This document shows positions 12,165 to 24,910 of a stretch of 64,000 bases of DNA, piece by piece; position 1 is the stretch's first letter; each line of letters starts with the position of its first letter. The position numbers and the translations under genes are program-made. The notes beneath the pieces were generated by a model, which was not told where the DNA came from, made no database searches, and was given only the letters and a program-made list of their open reading frames with translations. The DNA is from Epiperipatus broadwayi (lineage: Eukaryota > Onychophora > Udeonychophora > Euonychophora > Peripatidae), in NCBI GenBank assembly GCA_028023455.1, contig JAQFVV010000027.1, forward strand, positions 10,351,845 to 10,415,844, given 5' to 3'.

Positions 12165-12260
12165 CAGAAGGGGTGGTGGGGGGGGGGTATATTTGGGTGG
12201 GGAGCCAGGGGGGCCCCCTCGGGAGGACCACAAAAAAATAGAGCTAGAAAAAAAAACTCA
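12165..12260. repeat. G-rich low-complexity tract inside the Penelope-like element
   Basis: Contains GGGG-TGG-T-G10, GGGTGGGG and GGGGGGCCCCC blocks in an otherwise AT-rich region, at the junction between the two inverted PLE parts. It has G-quadruplex-like spacing on the plus strand. A minus-strand open frame across it is an artefact of this composition. Confidence 0.5.
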
Positions 12261-12264
12261 TCCT

Positions 12265-12526
12265 TCGACCCAAAAAACTGACATTTATTTGAACTTCCCA
12301 CCAAAATATTGACGAAAAACAGGGAATCAAAAGCTACTACAAAAAATAACAACAATAAAGAGAACTTCATTTCAAATGGACTATTTAGTCTATTTGATAT
12401 TTAACCCCCCCATTTGCTCAAGCTTGTATAATATAGGTAAAGCCAAGCGCTAGGTATTAATTCTGTATCTTATTATAGCTTCACATTCAAGCGTGACATA
12501 CGCTTATTTTGTTTTATAAATTGAAT
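12265..12526 (+). pseudogene. second, inverted 3'-end copy of the Penelope-like element
   Basis: Read on the plus strand, aaaaactgacatttatttgaacttcccacc is a diverged copy of the HSKKTGHLFEPSHP coding region found on the minus strand at 10560-10625. It is followed by gacgaaaaac, the caacaataa block, and then ggactatttagtctatttg and the 64-bp perfect terminal repeat. It is therefore a truncated PLE 3' end placed head to head with the main copy. PLE insertions are known for such partial inverted copies that create terminal repeats. The coding part is much more diverged than the terminal 64 bp. Confidence 0.7.
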
Positions 12527-13459
12527 CTTATATTAAATATATTTCTCCATATTTGGACATTTAATTTTTACAATTAAACCTTTTTTTCTATATAATATAT
12601 TGACAATCTTAACTTTATTACTTACAAATGCAATCTTTTAAGTTATAGTAATTCTAAAATTAAACATTTTATATTTTAAAAATATCAAAATAAATATCTA
12701 AACAATGTTCTTGCCTATAATAATGAAGCATGGTATTACTGGATGTAATTTACCTATTCAAAAAATTAGAAGAAAGAAATATTAGATATTTGAATTATAT
12801 ATTATTTAAAAAAATGATATATTTAGGATTAGTTATCATCAAAGAAAGAAAAAAGTTCTAAATATTAATATATTATTTATTGTTATTAAAATTTAAAAAG
12901 TACTTTATTTACCATTTTGACAAAAGCAATTTATTTTTACTCAATAGAAATTGTTTTCAGAAGATGTAATGAACTTTTAAAGAGTTGTCTTTTTAAAAAT
13001 TAATTGTTTTTAAAAAACAGTCTCTTATTAGGAATATAGTTTTTGGTTTAAAAATAAGTCCACTTACAAAAATATCATATTGTAACATTTAATTTGTAAA
13101 CAAATTACTGATAATTCCATTTTTCTTCACAAATCTAAATGTTCAATTATTTAGTCTTGGGCTAAAACACTCAAACAATCAGAAATTCTCATTTTATAGA
13201 CTTCTAAGTTACTTCTTTTATGACATTGTCTTTATAGTAGGTTAGTGTTAATTATGTAAAATGTTCATATAATGCTTACATCTTCAGATTATTTTATATT
13301 TTAAAACTGCCACTATGGAAAAATGGAGATTGCTAACAACTGCATGACTGTATTATAAGTTTATAGGAAGGCTTAAAACAATGTACAGAAAATGCTCAAA
13401 ACCATTAATCTGCATGAAAATTCTACTTATTTCTTCTCAAACAATTAAATAAAACAATA
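12527..13459. other. AT-rich noncoding stretch
   Basis: No gene, RNA or clear repeat recognised. Composition is uniformly AT-rich. Confidence 0.4.
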
Positions 13460-14070
13460 AGTATTGTCCAAGCCTAAATTAGGGGTTGAATATATTATAA
13501 GCCTGGTTTTTGAATCAGCATATTATTTGCACAAATTCAGTTTATATGTTAAAAGGAAGAAAACATTTCTTATTTTTAACTACCTGTGACACTGAATTTT
13601 AGTAGTATACATAGATGTAATGATTAATAATATAGAAATGTATATATCTAATATTGTGGAAGCACTTATCCATATAAACTAATAAAATAAAAAAATCTCT
13701 TCCCAGTGATTGTACAAACTAAATTTGTGCAAGTAATATTCTGATTTAAAAATCAGGCTTAAAATCAATTCAAACCCTAATTTAGACATGGGCAATAATT
13801 ATTGGTTTATTTAAGAATAACCTCTAATCATTAACACATGAATGAAAAATAGTTGCTTCTACAATATTACAAATATAAAGATAGCTATATTATTAATTAT
13901 TACATCTACATAAACTAATTAAACTCAGTGTTACAGTTAAACCTAACTCTTCCTTGTGTTATATAGTCTAAATTTATGAAAATAATATGCTGATTTAAAA
14001 ATCAGCCTTATAATAAGTTCAAACTCTTAGGCATAATCAGTAATTGCTAATTTATTTAAGTTGTAAACCT
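13460..14070. repeat. cluster of family D repeats in both orientations
   Basis: 13460-13680 repeats the block order of 9895-10110. 13700-13870 and 13950-14070 carry the reverse complement (aatttgtgcaagtaatattctgatttaaaaatcagg; caattcaaaccctaatttag; cttctacaatatta). The outcome is a loose head-to-head arrangement around about 13690. No coding capacity. Confidence 0.5.
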
Positions 14071-16485
14071 TCACTTTCAATGAAAATTGTCGATAGTTTT
14101 CTCAGAAAAAGCATTGTTTTCCCATAACTTTAGATCATAGTATTTATATTATTCTAAGTAAAAATGATCCATGTTTTTTTTATAAAATAGATTTTAATAT
14201 ACTTTTATTGATAATGTATTGAATCCTACACATCTTTTTATCACCAAAGGTATTGACTAGGCCATTGTCAACCTAGAAAATTTTATTTCCAGTGATTCAA
14301 AGTGATAAATTATTTTCTGATATAAATGCCACCAGCTAAACACAGGAGAGAAAGAGATATTAAGCATTGTTCAGACAATTAAGTGATAGGACACAAAAAC
14401 AAATGGCAGCCAAAATCAAATATAATTATTAATAATACTTAGATTTATTAAATAAAATTGTAATAAAAAGTCCATCCCATATTTGTCTGAGAGTGCACAT
14501 GAATATTGTAGCCTCAAGCACTTTGGCAGATAATTTTGTTTTCTCACCTAAACTTATATAATGATCTTTTTGCCATTGATTTATCTACACATATTACACT
14601 CTCTTTGATTTTTATTTTTCTTTCTTTAGAGATTTTTCATAAAGGTGACCTTGAATGAAAGTTAATGAAGGGGAGCAATCATTCCTCAATCTGATAAAAA
14701 TCATTGGGACTAAAATGAGGACATCCTATGCTTCTTAAATACTCATAAGAACTCACATTTATTATACAGCCCTTAAGGTTACCTCTATACAAGTAAAAAG
14801 AAAAGATTACAATTTATGTAAATTTAATATAATGAAAACAAAATCTCATGCTCTATATGGCATACAAGAAAAACAGAACTACATAATCAATAAATCATCA
14901 GCCACAAGATTTATGATCTGCAGGAAACACAGACACACATTAAACTAAATCAATTTTAAATGAAAAGGGATAGGTGATCTAAAAAGGAAAACTACTATTA
15001 TCTGACAAAGCTTTTAATGCAAATATTAATAATAAAAATGAGTATAAAATAACAACTTACAATATACTCTCTGACAAAGCAATAAAAAGTAAGACCTTGA
15101 ACCAATTCACTATAATTTATAGACTCCATAAAATATACATATAATAAAAGAAATATTTGTAAATCAAATAATACTATCTAAATGTCTATGAACAAGTCTA
15201 TCATCTGTTCTTTTTTCTTTTTCTTTAAACATCATAAGCCCTGGTTAAAATGTAACAATATTCAGTTACCTTCACAGTTTCAATGTACTCTTCTGATTTA
15301 TTTCCATGGTGTGCACAAGGTTGAATTTCTGCACGTGTACACTGCTGTTGCTTTGGATCTCCAGTAAGCTGGTTGTCAAGTATGAATGCAATTTCAGGAT
15401 CAATTTGAACTAGGAAATTAGAACATGTTAATGATGACACAGTTGTAGAGCTCTGGGGTTCATCTTAGAATGAGTTTAGCATGACATACTTATTATCTTT
15501 TTCTACAAAAGTAGTAGTTTATGCATTCAGAATTGATGGTCACTACCTCCAGTAATAATTATATTTTCTTCTTTTTTTAAGTTAGTTTTCAGGATAGAAA
15601 TGGCTATAATGACAACTGGATGAGCTTTTCTATTTTCAGATGGTTTCTTTAATAGTTATCTATTAGCTACACAGACACACCAATACAAATGCAAACCAAT
15701 TAATAAATTATACCATTTATCAAATAATTAAAAAAAATTTTTAAATATTATTCAAATAATTAAAAAATTAAAATTAAATACTTACAACTGATATTCCATG
15801 ATTATGTTTATATCACATTGAAAGCCTTGAAATGTGAATCATCAGCATATTTTTAATCCATTTTATTAACTAATATGGATGATAAAGATTTTCTGCCTTT
15901 ATCATCCTCATGTAAACTACTAAATTGACCAGAAAAGAAAAAAATTAAATGCACCTATTAATAAAAATATTAATAAGAAATTCCAAATTTTATCTGATTT
16001 CAAATTGTGATACATCATTTTAAAGATGGAATTAAGCAGCAATAAATGCTGGGATTTTGTTTGACATCATCCTTATAGTTTTCATGCAATTTAAAAAAGA
16101 AAACAAAATTTCAATGAATCAGCTGACACAAGCATATGACGTGCTCTAAGCGCCCAACCTGTTTTTAAAGAATGTAATCTAAAAAGGCATTTTTCAACAA
16201 AACATTTTGGAAATATAAACTATTTTCACCAGAATAAATGAAAATTGAAGCAGAAAAATTAAAATATGGTTTGCATAAGCAATAAAATAAAAATGTTGCA
16301 AATTGTAGTTCTTATATGTGCCTATCTATAATCAATTCCTATTTAAGTCATTAAATATTATATTTACTTTTTTTAAAATACATGGATAATTTGATAATTC
16401 ACGTAATATAACATTTTTTAGTTGTGATTTTTTTTGTTAAATCGTTCAATCTATTACAGCCTGTGTTATAGTAAAAAAATTTTAT
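14071..16485. other. AT-rich noncoding stretch
   Basis: No recognisable gene. Two open frames at 15182-15440 overlap on opposite strands and show no family motif; the region 15240-15470 is a little richer in GC but is not identifiable. No repeat shared with the rest of the window was noticed. Confidence 0.35.
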
Positions 16486-16519
16486 TCAGCCTGCTGATGA
16501 AAAAAGTTGCCTACCCCTG
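16486..16519. mobile_element. one terminus of an hAT-like element
   Basis: Reverse complement reads CAGGGGTAGGCAACTTTTTT followed by CATCAGCAGGCTG. CAGGGGT.GGCAAC is the characteristic terminal inverted repeat of a widespread hAT/MITE group. I could not find the partner end to the left, so it may be truncated or too diverged. Confidence 0.45.
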
Positions 16520-17942
16520 ATCTAGAGGCTTAATAAGGAGGAGCATCTTGGTATTCTTATTCCATTGAATGGATACTTTGGTATTTGCTTAATGTTAAAA
16601 GATTTGTGGTCTTATCAAATAGGATAAGTCTTATGGTTCATAGTATGAAGCTAAAGTAATTTGTAATAATAGGAGAATAAACATTATACATAGAGAAAAT
16701 AAAATAAAAGCTTAATTTACGAATTTGGAAAATTATTTATGTTACCATTCATTTGGCAGGGTACAAATACATATATATTTTACTACTGTCTATGAATATT
16801 GATATCACTCCCAAGGCTTGAAACAGAATGACGTTTGGGAAGGACTACTGTATACATATCAGTATCATTTTCAACGATTTCTAATGTATTGTTTATTTTT
16901 TTCTAAAACCATTATTAACCAACCCATTCTTAGCTTTTTTAGGCCTTACTATTATAAACAATAATTATATATATATGATCACATTCACTTAAAGATAGAA
17001 ATATATAACTTAACTACATTAAAATTAAGAGTGAAGAAACCTTATATGATGGGGAAATGTGATTTATATTCTGAATCCAGGCCTCACCATAGCCAAGCTT
17101 GGTAATATGTTTATAAATAGATTTGATATCAACCATTAATAAATCAATTTTTTAAAATTAAAACGAATTATAAAATTACAATTTATTTAAATGTTTGAGT
17201 AAATTAACTAAGTGAAATGATAAATCTTTTATTAACATTATTTACTGTATTGATTAAAAATATTTTTTTTTAAGTTAAAATCGCGAGTGGCAAAAGATTT
17301 CCAGATGAACAACAGAAAATGTTCAAAATAAAATAGTGGAATGACAAATGGTGTTCTGACAGATTGAAAAATGGTTCCATCACCTCTTAGAATCCAATAA
17401 TAAATTATGCCATTGCACTGGACATTAACTTTGTTATCGAGACTTAGACAAATGATAGATGTAAAAAGAACTCGCAGATAAGAGGTGTTTTAAAAAAATC
17501 CTTAGCTTATTGAAAACATTAGAGGATTAAAGTTTAACGAATGTAAAAAAAGATATTTTGATCTAATGATTATAATGTATAGCTTGGAGGTTAATAATTA
17601 AACTGATATAATGTTGGTTGTTTAAAATTTACTATTGGATTTATAAAAATTAAAAACTTGATGATCGAAATTTAAAAAAAATGAGAATATAAATTAAAGC
17701 GGCATGACTAAAACTATATATTAAAATAATGTAAAATATTAATTTTCAATATAGTCACGAAATAACATTACTATCTTATTAAGGTCATTTGCATGCAGAA
17801 AGAAGCTACATTTAAAAGTAATTCCCCACCCCCTCTCTAGAATTGAATCTTAATGATGAACAAGGAAATCCAGGTCTTGTTATTGAATAATTGATCCAAT
17901 TTCTTTCTGTTGGCAGTTAATCTAGTTTCTGATTAGTTACGG

Positions 17943-18540
17943 CAGGGGTCAGGAACATTTTTGAGACAGAGAGCCATTTTGACAAAAAAACAAAAAAATT
18001 ACAATTTATGAAGCCGCAATTCCAAATTAATTTCATTCATTATTTATTAATTTAACAACGTTTACTACGCACACACAAAATTCAAACAACTCTTAAACTT
18101 CTTTATGAAATATTATAACTTTATCTTTCTTACTGCATTGCCAAATTCACATAATATTACATCATTTATGCTCTTTATTACTATTTTACAATGCTTTTAT
18201 TTCAATCCCCGATGGCAATATCGATTGTAAAATTTAAAGTTTTAATTTAACAGTTAAGGGGTGGAATTATAAATGGAAGTTCTGAAGAAGATTGTGGAGG
18301 CAATCGAAACTGTTATAGGGGGTTGGAATAAAAGCCTTGTAAAACAGTAATAAAGAGCATAGATAATTTAATATTAACTCTTAAACTTGCTATATATAAT
18401 ATTTTGATGGGTGAAACAAAAAAAATATATTAAATGTTTAATAAAATTTCTATATATTTTTTAAAAATCCAAAATAAGAGAGTCACACTTTTTCCATTAG
18501 AGCCACGTGCGGCTCCAAAGCTGATGCTTCCTGATCCCTG
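17943..18540. mobile_element. hAT-like non-autonomous element, interrupted by another MITE
   Basis: Starts CAGGGGTCAGGAACATTTTT and ends with the inverted TTCCTGATCCCTG, preceded by agagccacgtgcggctccaaag, a pattern common in hAT-derived repeats. An 8-bp duplication is uncertain: agttacgg on the left versus aactacaa on the right, matching at only 4 of 8 positions. The centre at 18165-18365 is occupied by a family E element. No transposase frame. Confidence 0.65.
18165..18365. mobile_element. family E MITE nested in the hAT-like element
   Basis: Left end tttatgctctttattactat + tttacaatgctttta; right end taaaagccttgtaaaacagt + aataaagagcatagata. These form an imperfect inverted repeat of about 35 bp or more that continues inward (ccaaccccctataacagtttcgattg on the inverted right arm versus tcaatccccgatggcaatatcgattg on the left). 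The right arm also contains gttctgaagaagattgtgga, which matches 47262-47275 in reverse. Its position inside another element gives the relative age: the hAT-like copy came first. Confidence 0.7.
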
Positions 18541-20100
18541 AACTACAAATATAATAGATCTTTTCACTGAATCCATCTTATGCTCTTTCTACTTTGTAAA
18601 ACTGTTGCCTTTAGAAGCATATTGAAAAAAAAAAGACCAAACAACCAAATAAGGTGTCAAGCATTGCAGACAGTTGTTGCGGGTTTGCCCCCCCCCCCAG
18701 CCGATACTATGACATATGGAAAACAAAATAAGGTACATGAAAATAAAAGTAGCAGAATAAATCTTTCGAAACAAGCAATCATTAGCAATACATCTTCAAA
18801 GAAAATCTTAATGATAATAGTATTATAAGCATATATTAAACTGACAAATAAGGATAAAATTCTTGTTAGTGTAGAATGGTAACGAAATGACTAATGCTCA
18901 AATCTTGAGCTGATGCCTTAAGAAATTTCATTTAAAGTTACTACGTGAAGAAAAGAATTCCTAAATTTATTAAACTGCAATGATGTGTAATAATATGTTA
19001 AAGAAGAAAATAACTTTTTTACACAGACTACAGTTTAAAAGATATTTATTTCAAATTAAAAAAAGTTTAACAGTCAATCTTTCATGCTTGAATATCAGTG
19101 CTACAAAAAAAATTACATGCCAAGATCAACTGAAATGGACAGAAATCTTTAGAGTTATACATTATAAAAATCAAAATCATTCCACTGTGGCAGTGGTTTA
19201 ATGTCTTTACAGGAAGTGAAGACATAGAAACCATTGCCAATAATACTCAATTCTCCTGCTATTAGCAACCACATAACAACTTGTTACAGCATATGATATA
19301 AACTATTCATTTCAAAGAATTGCCATGTTGTTAATACTTGCCACTTTTTATTATGGAATTAACTCATTTCAGCAAAGAAAAAGTATATAATTCAATGCCT
19401 TTATTTTCATAAGAAGTTTGTATGCCGGAAGTTACAGAACTAAGCATGAATTGTCAATCTTAAGCTTCAGAATATCATTTTATCAGGGCATCAAACCAGA
19501 GCAGATTCTCTCAGTCATAAATATTTAGCATTAACCACTTTGTCACTATGATTTGGTTACTTCTGCATAGCTCAGTGCATCACTGCAGAAATTAAAAGTA
19601 AAACCCAACAGGACTTGAGAATGATGAAAATTAGATAAAATGTAAGGCAACATTTAGAAGTTAAATGTAAAATAAAAAGAAATTTATTTTATATGTGATT
19701 GGTGTTTTGAAATCTGGCACATGAGCAGAAGTAATTTTTAACAGAATCAATACTTTAAAAAAGCTGATCAAGTGGAAAACATAAAATGTCTTAAATCTAC
19801 ATAAAGAGAAGTCTACTTTTATGCTCAAACTAGTTATAAAGGTGAGACAAGTTAATGTAATTATCTGCAAGAGTTTAGAAAGGTACACAACGTGCTACAA
19901 TACTAAAAATGGAGAACTTTATAAATAATTTGAAAATATCTTTGCCTGATGAGTGAGGAATTGATGACCCAAAATGCACCATAAATTAAAGATCCTCTCA
20001 TGAAAAATAACACTTATGATGAGTTACTATATGAAAAACATTAATTTGTTACTTTAAATTAAAAATATGTAAAAATTTATTTAAAAAGTTAAAAACAAAT
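18541..20100. other. AT-rich noncoding stretch
   Basis: Contains a C10 tract at 18689-18698 and several short chance open frames (18580-18828, 18980-19201, 19661-19888) with no family motif. No repeat recognised. Confidence 0.35.
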
Positions 20101-20103
20101 ATA

Positions 20104-20320
20104 AAGGATTTGAACACAAACTTTCAAACCCCTTCACTATTCACACTATCTCATACTACTGATGCATATGATCACACACATATAGTCTGGACCAACTGAT
20201 GAGTGCTGGTTTAGCATGAAATAGTGTGAATAGTGAACTGGCTTGAAAGTCTGTGTTCAAATCCCCTATATTTACAATTAGGCTCCAGGTTTAAGTGCCT
20301 GGTATTTCAAATCTTAAAAA
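20104..20320. mobile_element. foldback/SINE-like repeat, family B (short copy)
   Basis: The arms are inverted: aaggatttgaacacaaactttcaaaccccttcactattcacactatctcatac versus tatgagatagtgtgaatagtgaa... preceded by atgagtgctggtttagcatg. The right arm holds tgtgttcaaatcccc, a good match to a tRNA T-loop/B-box (GTTCAAATCC). The outer right part, caattaggctccaggtttaa + gtgcctggtatttcaaatc, is mirrored at 26178-26215. This copy is an internally deleted version of 26175-26770. Confidence 0.6.
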
Positions 20321-22979
20321 ATTAGAAGTTAAATTGAAATGTTAATTAAGGTATAAACATTTTATTAAGCATATTATTAAAAATAAATACTAACCTGTGA
20401 GTAAATTTATTGCATAAAACCATTTAAGTAGCTGTAATTTTTTTTAATTACAATTTTTCCATTGAGAGTCCGCCATTTTGTTTCTTAATTAGTAAGAGAA
20501 TATTTTCTCATTCCCAATTTGTTGAATTAAAATAAAGTATGGAGAAAACAAATTAACTAACTCCAATATATACTTTAAAATTTAAGAAAAAATAAAACAC
20601 TGTACATTTCAAGTTTTATTTTTGATGCATTACATGTTCTATTAACAAAGTTTATTATTATTGCAATTAATAATCCTACTATTAATTCTTTTTATAGCAA
20701 ATCTTTGTGAACTGTATTTATTTTCCATATACAAGGGGGTACCCCCAAAAACTAAAATTGCACACTGGTAGCCACATTTTTTTATAAAGTGCATTTTGCA
20801 TATTTGTCAATTTTTGTAATATCTGAAAAATTGGAACAATGTGAAATTTCTGTTTCTTTTAGGGAAAATGGTTAGGAAAATAAATGCCTGAAAGAGCTTT
20901 CAAACAAATTGCTCTAAAAAAACTCAAGTTTACCCGTGGTTTAATAGAAGTGTTAAATTTACCATATCCCAAAATAAAATGGTGAGTACAGCCAAATGTG
21001 AAGACTATGCTGATTTTTTTTTGTATGCAGATGATAATTGTTTGCTCAGTTTCATTCGTAATGATTAGAAATTTAAAACCTACAAGTCAGTAACTTTTGC
21101 ATGATATAGTAAAATATAAACATCCTGTTTTGTGGCAAAGTAATGAAGCAGTCAATCTTAGCTTACGATTGAGCTTCATGGTTCTATCTACTAACCTGTG
21201 TTCAAACCCTATATCCCATCCCACTCCTTTAATCATATATATATTATGTATATATTTGAGAAGCATACTTAAAAGTTATAAATTTTAACTTTCAATAACA
21301 TTTTATTATTATTAATTATTAGTTTTTTTTTATTAAAGTACATAGGTGCAGCTCAAATATATATATATAGGAGCAAACATACTAACCAAGTATTGATTTT
21401 TTAAAATATTTTATTATACATCATTTTTTAAACTTTTTCTTTCTAAAGTGCTTGTTTTTCTTATTAAACTGTATATTTTATAAAATCCAAGATGGAAGAT
21501 GCAACCATTAATTGTCCAAAAATAATTAAAAGGTTGGAAACACTATTGTTTTGATCTGGGGAAGGTATTTTTAATTAAAGTTCTTATTTAAAATAAAATG
21601 GGGATTAAGATTAAAGATTTTTTCTGTTATAAACATTTTTGTCAAATCTATTTCTAATCTGGAAATAGATTTGAATATATTTTTGGAATGCTATCTAACA
21701 GTTGCATCTTTCAAAAACAATGGACAAAGAAATGTAGAATTTCTGTTAGATTAAAGATTACATTTCAGCTAGAGATAAGAAATGCAATGCATTCTTCAAA
21801 TACCTGGGCAAAAATATAAAATGTCCGAATTTTAAATCACCAACAGATTAGCTACTATTGAGAGAACTGTATTTATAATATGCTACACATCACTGTGAAA
21901 CTATAAATGATGTAGTAGTAAGCCCACCACCCTTCTCAGCCCTGTTGGTTCATCATTTTCCACTGCCATACCATTCTGCTGTCCAAGAAAAAAGTAAAAC
22001 TGACCTAAGAACTTTAGAATGTTAATAGAAGCTTGCTGCCACCAAAGAACTGCATTTCAATTACCGTGCACATGCCATACTTTAAATTGGACTCATAAAA
22101 TTGCAAGGTAACTTTTCAAGCCATCACCTCAAACTAAATCTAGCCTAACTCATCTATCAAGATTTCTTCTAATGTATTATATAACTTTGTTTTTGTTTTA
22201 ATATGTAATTTGCTCTTAAGTAATTTCTATAAATTTAATTCTCTCTCATATGCTCTTAACTTTCCTTAACTTTGATGCGGTCATTTATTTATATGTATTT
22301 ATTATTTGATTTATATATCTGCTTGCTTATTATTAATATGCCAATTTCCAGCAACCTGGTGAACTTAATTTCTAAAAATCCTTTTTGTCTTTCAATTAAA
22401 TTTCCATTAATTAAGGTTTTTAACATTCCCTCAAAATATATTATATGATATATGTTCGCCAGTTTGTTTTTACGAATCAACATTTTATGTTGGTTTATTA
22501 TAAAATTATTTGTTCAACTCCAAATAGAATAAAGTAATTCTACCCAGGGTAAATCCACCAGTCAAGCTAATTAACGCTTTGAAATCTTTAAAAAAAATTT
22601 TTTTTTTTATTAAATTCTGAAAAGGTGACTGATTAGTTTTCTATAAATGCTAGTTTTATTTTTATATACTCTTAAAATATCAAATACAGTACTTATATAT
22701 TCCAGTTATTGTAAAATCAATGAAGGTGGGATTGATTTATTTTAAATAGCAGAAAAAGGGATGGGGGTAAATCTTATTGTTTCTATTACTAAATAAAATC
22801 TTTATGTATATTTTATTAATCTAACTCTCTCTATATATGTTATAGCAGCATAGCATATTTATCTAAATTATGGCATTCAAACTGTGGTCATTTATTTAAA
22901 AGCAGTAAATCGTGTTTCATGTCATTAGTGACATTCAAATCTACTGCGTTACTGACATTTGGCTCATTTTTGTGAATTA
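20321..22979. other. AT-rich noncoding stretch with a possible SINE fragment
   Basis: Mostly featureless. At 21129-21215 the string tgtggcaaagtaatgaagca ... gtgttcaaaccctatatccc has weak A-box and B-box resemblance to a tRNA-derived SINE, but I could not pair it with another copy. Around 20735-21060 there is slightly less AT-rich sequence (ggggtacccccaaaaactaa) without an identifiable frame. Confidence 0.3.
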
Positions 22980-22989
22980 TATATATATA

Positions 22990-23345
22990 TTACATGCTTC
23001 TAATCTAACCTGGGGGTTGCAACAAGTTTGAACCTATAGATATCTTCTCAAGCCTTGTCCTAAGGATAGTTGACCCACCCAGAACCACTTATCTCATATA
23101 AAAAGTCCTCTGGCTGTGATTTCCAAAAGTTTGGCACATGCTATGCCTATCCACTTTCTTCATATAAAAGGCCTGCACATCGGTGACATCCATGACATGC
23201 CTTAACCACATTTCTCTAAGCACTGCCCAAAGCACAACTTTTTCTACTATTTCTTGGCTATTATGTCAGTACTGCAAACTTCTTCATATTATTATTTCTT
23301 TTTGCTTCATGACCCAGTTTTAATGCTCTAATATTAAAATTGCAC
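22990..23345 (-). repeat. unclassified repeat-like stretch with a decayed reading frame
   Basis: GC-richer than its surroundings. On the minus strand one frame reads through about 60 codons with a single stop, including LRHVMDVTDVQAFYMKK and SMCQTFGNHSQRTFYMR. The W/LRHVM... style resembles C-terminal tails of LINE proteins, but the match is too weak for a family call. No second copy seen in the window. Confidence 0.25.
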
Positions 23346-23390
23346 TCTGCTCAAAATATATATATAAATGCCAACTACTACTAGTTTTAT

Positions 23391-24470
23391 TAATTAAATT
23401 TATTTCAATCTTACACAATCCCATCGTCGTAATTTGTTATTTATGTGTTTAAGAGTATTTGCTTTGGTAAAAATAAAGTGTTCTAAACACTTTGCACATA
23501 AATAATGAATATCATGTAACACAACAACTTTTATATACTTATATAACATTAACCTGAATAAATATTTTGAAGAGAAAATAAAGCGTTCTTCTTACCAGTG
23601 CTAATTAAAAGAAGTTTCATTATTTTGTCATATAATCAAATATGTTTTCAAATGTATGTTGTTTATTTTCACGACCATAATGGTGTGAAAATAGTTTTCT
23701 TATATATATAATGAAACTCGGAACGCTCCCCAAATCATATGTTAGTCACCACGTTTCAGAAACATATATAAAAGCGTTAATAGCAATTTTATGTAAATTC
23801 TTTCTAATAATCAATTGGCATCTTAACATTGGACCCACCAAAGATGTGTGTTTATTTATAATATATTTAGCTAATCAAAGAGCATATGAGAAATATAGCG
23901 TGAATGACAATATATAATTATCTATCGTTTGGCAGACCGCTTGCTCATTCACGCACATACTAATGTATGCAATTAATTTATAAATGTATATAAATAACGT
24001 GTCATTATATTAAACTAATTTTCATTATCTAACTTGTCTGAGTAGTTCAAATTCCTCTTTTTCCACTTCCACATATACAACTATGTACATGCATATTTTA
24101 AGTCATAGTTAATAGATGTCTCATTGTCTTCTCTGGTCTGCTAGTGGGCCAGATTTAAAATTAATTCTCACATGCTATTATTGTTATTTTATCCATTAGG
24201 TGTTTGATCTGGGGCTTAGAGATGGATTCGAATTTAGGCTGGTCTCTGACCTAAATCTCAGTCTTGACTGGGTTTGAAGTACGTTTTATGAGTTCCAGCT
24301 CATGTTAGATAGATAAACATGTTTTGACCTTTACAGTAAGGAGTACATATGTCATCACAACAATGTGGCTAGTGCATAAAGTTTGAGTTATAAACAGTTT
24401 TTAATTAAATTCACTATGAGCCAGCTTATCCAGCAGCCGCATTTGCTTAATCTCACTTTGTGAAACTTTT
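23391..24470. other. AT-rich noncoding stretch
   Basis: No gene recognised. The open frame 23711-23917 has no motif. Near 24200-24300, gatggattcgaatttaggct hints at a B-box but no A-box is paired with it. Confidence 0.3.
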
Positions 24471-24910
24471 AAAACAGGCAAAATTCTCCATATAGTAAGG
24501 CCACTCAGTGCAAACCAGAGTAATCAATGGATGCCAGAAGGCTTGTACATAAAACACTTATCTAGTGCCTACTCATCCTATATCCCCAGACTAGTTTCTA
24601 GCTTGTAGCTTTCATCAGTGAGGAGCCTTGTATCTGAGAGCACTGTGCCTAGATCATAGGATCTAATGCAACTCTACAGCAGCCACCTTTTATCTCTACT
24701 TAACTACAAAACTATGAGAATAAAATTGAAAATACAATAATATTTTCAATCCAAGCTCATTAGCTCATATAGTCATATAGGTCTGAACTCAGTTCAGTAC
24801 CAATACATTTTGGTGTCTTTGGTTTTTCAATAACCATAGCCACCACTATCTTACTAGGCAGGATTGTTATTAAATCACTAAACATCACATGATCACCATT
24901 TCTTATGCTT
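24471..24910. mobile_element. family A element, long form
   Basis: Begins aaaacaggcaaaattctccatatagtaaggccact and contains the family A interior (ccagaaggcttgtacataaa, ctagtgcctactcatcc, agaggcc-like agtgaggagccttgtatctg). It continues through a 230-bp segment (tctacttaactacaaaacta ... ataaccatagccaccactat ... aggcaggattgttattaa) that recurs inverted at 32760-32990. It ends with aacatcacatgatcaccatttc, the common outer flank. The longer segment may be the parental form from which the short copies were deleted. Confidence 0.6.

Noticed and set aside
12164-12370. 68-codon minus-strand open frame with a hydrophobic start and a Pro/His end
   Set aside because: It is the antisense of the inverted Penelope-like 3' end plus a G-rich tract; composition, not coding, explains it.
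24195-24300. B-box-like gattcgaattt, also seen near 30490
   Set aside because: No A-box at the proper distance and no shared flanks between the two places.
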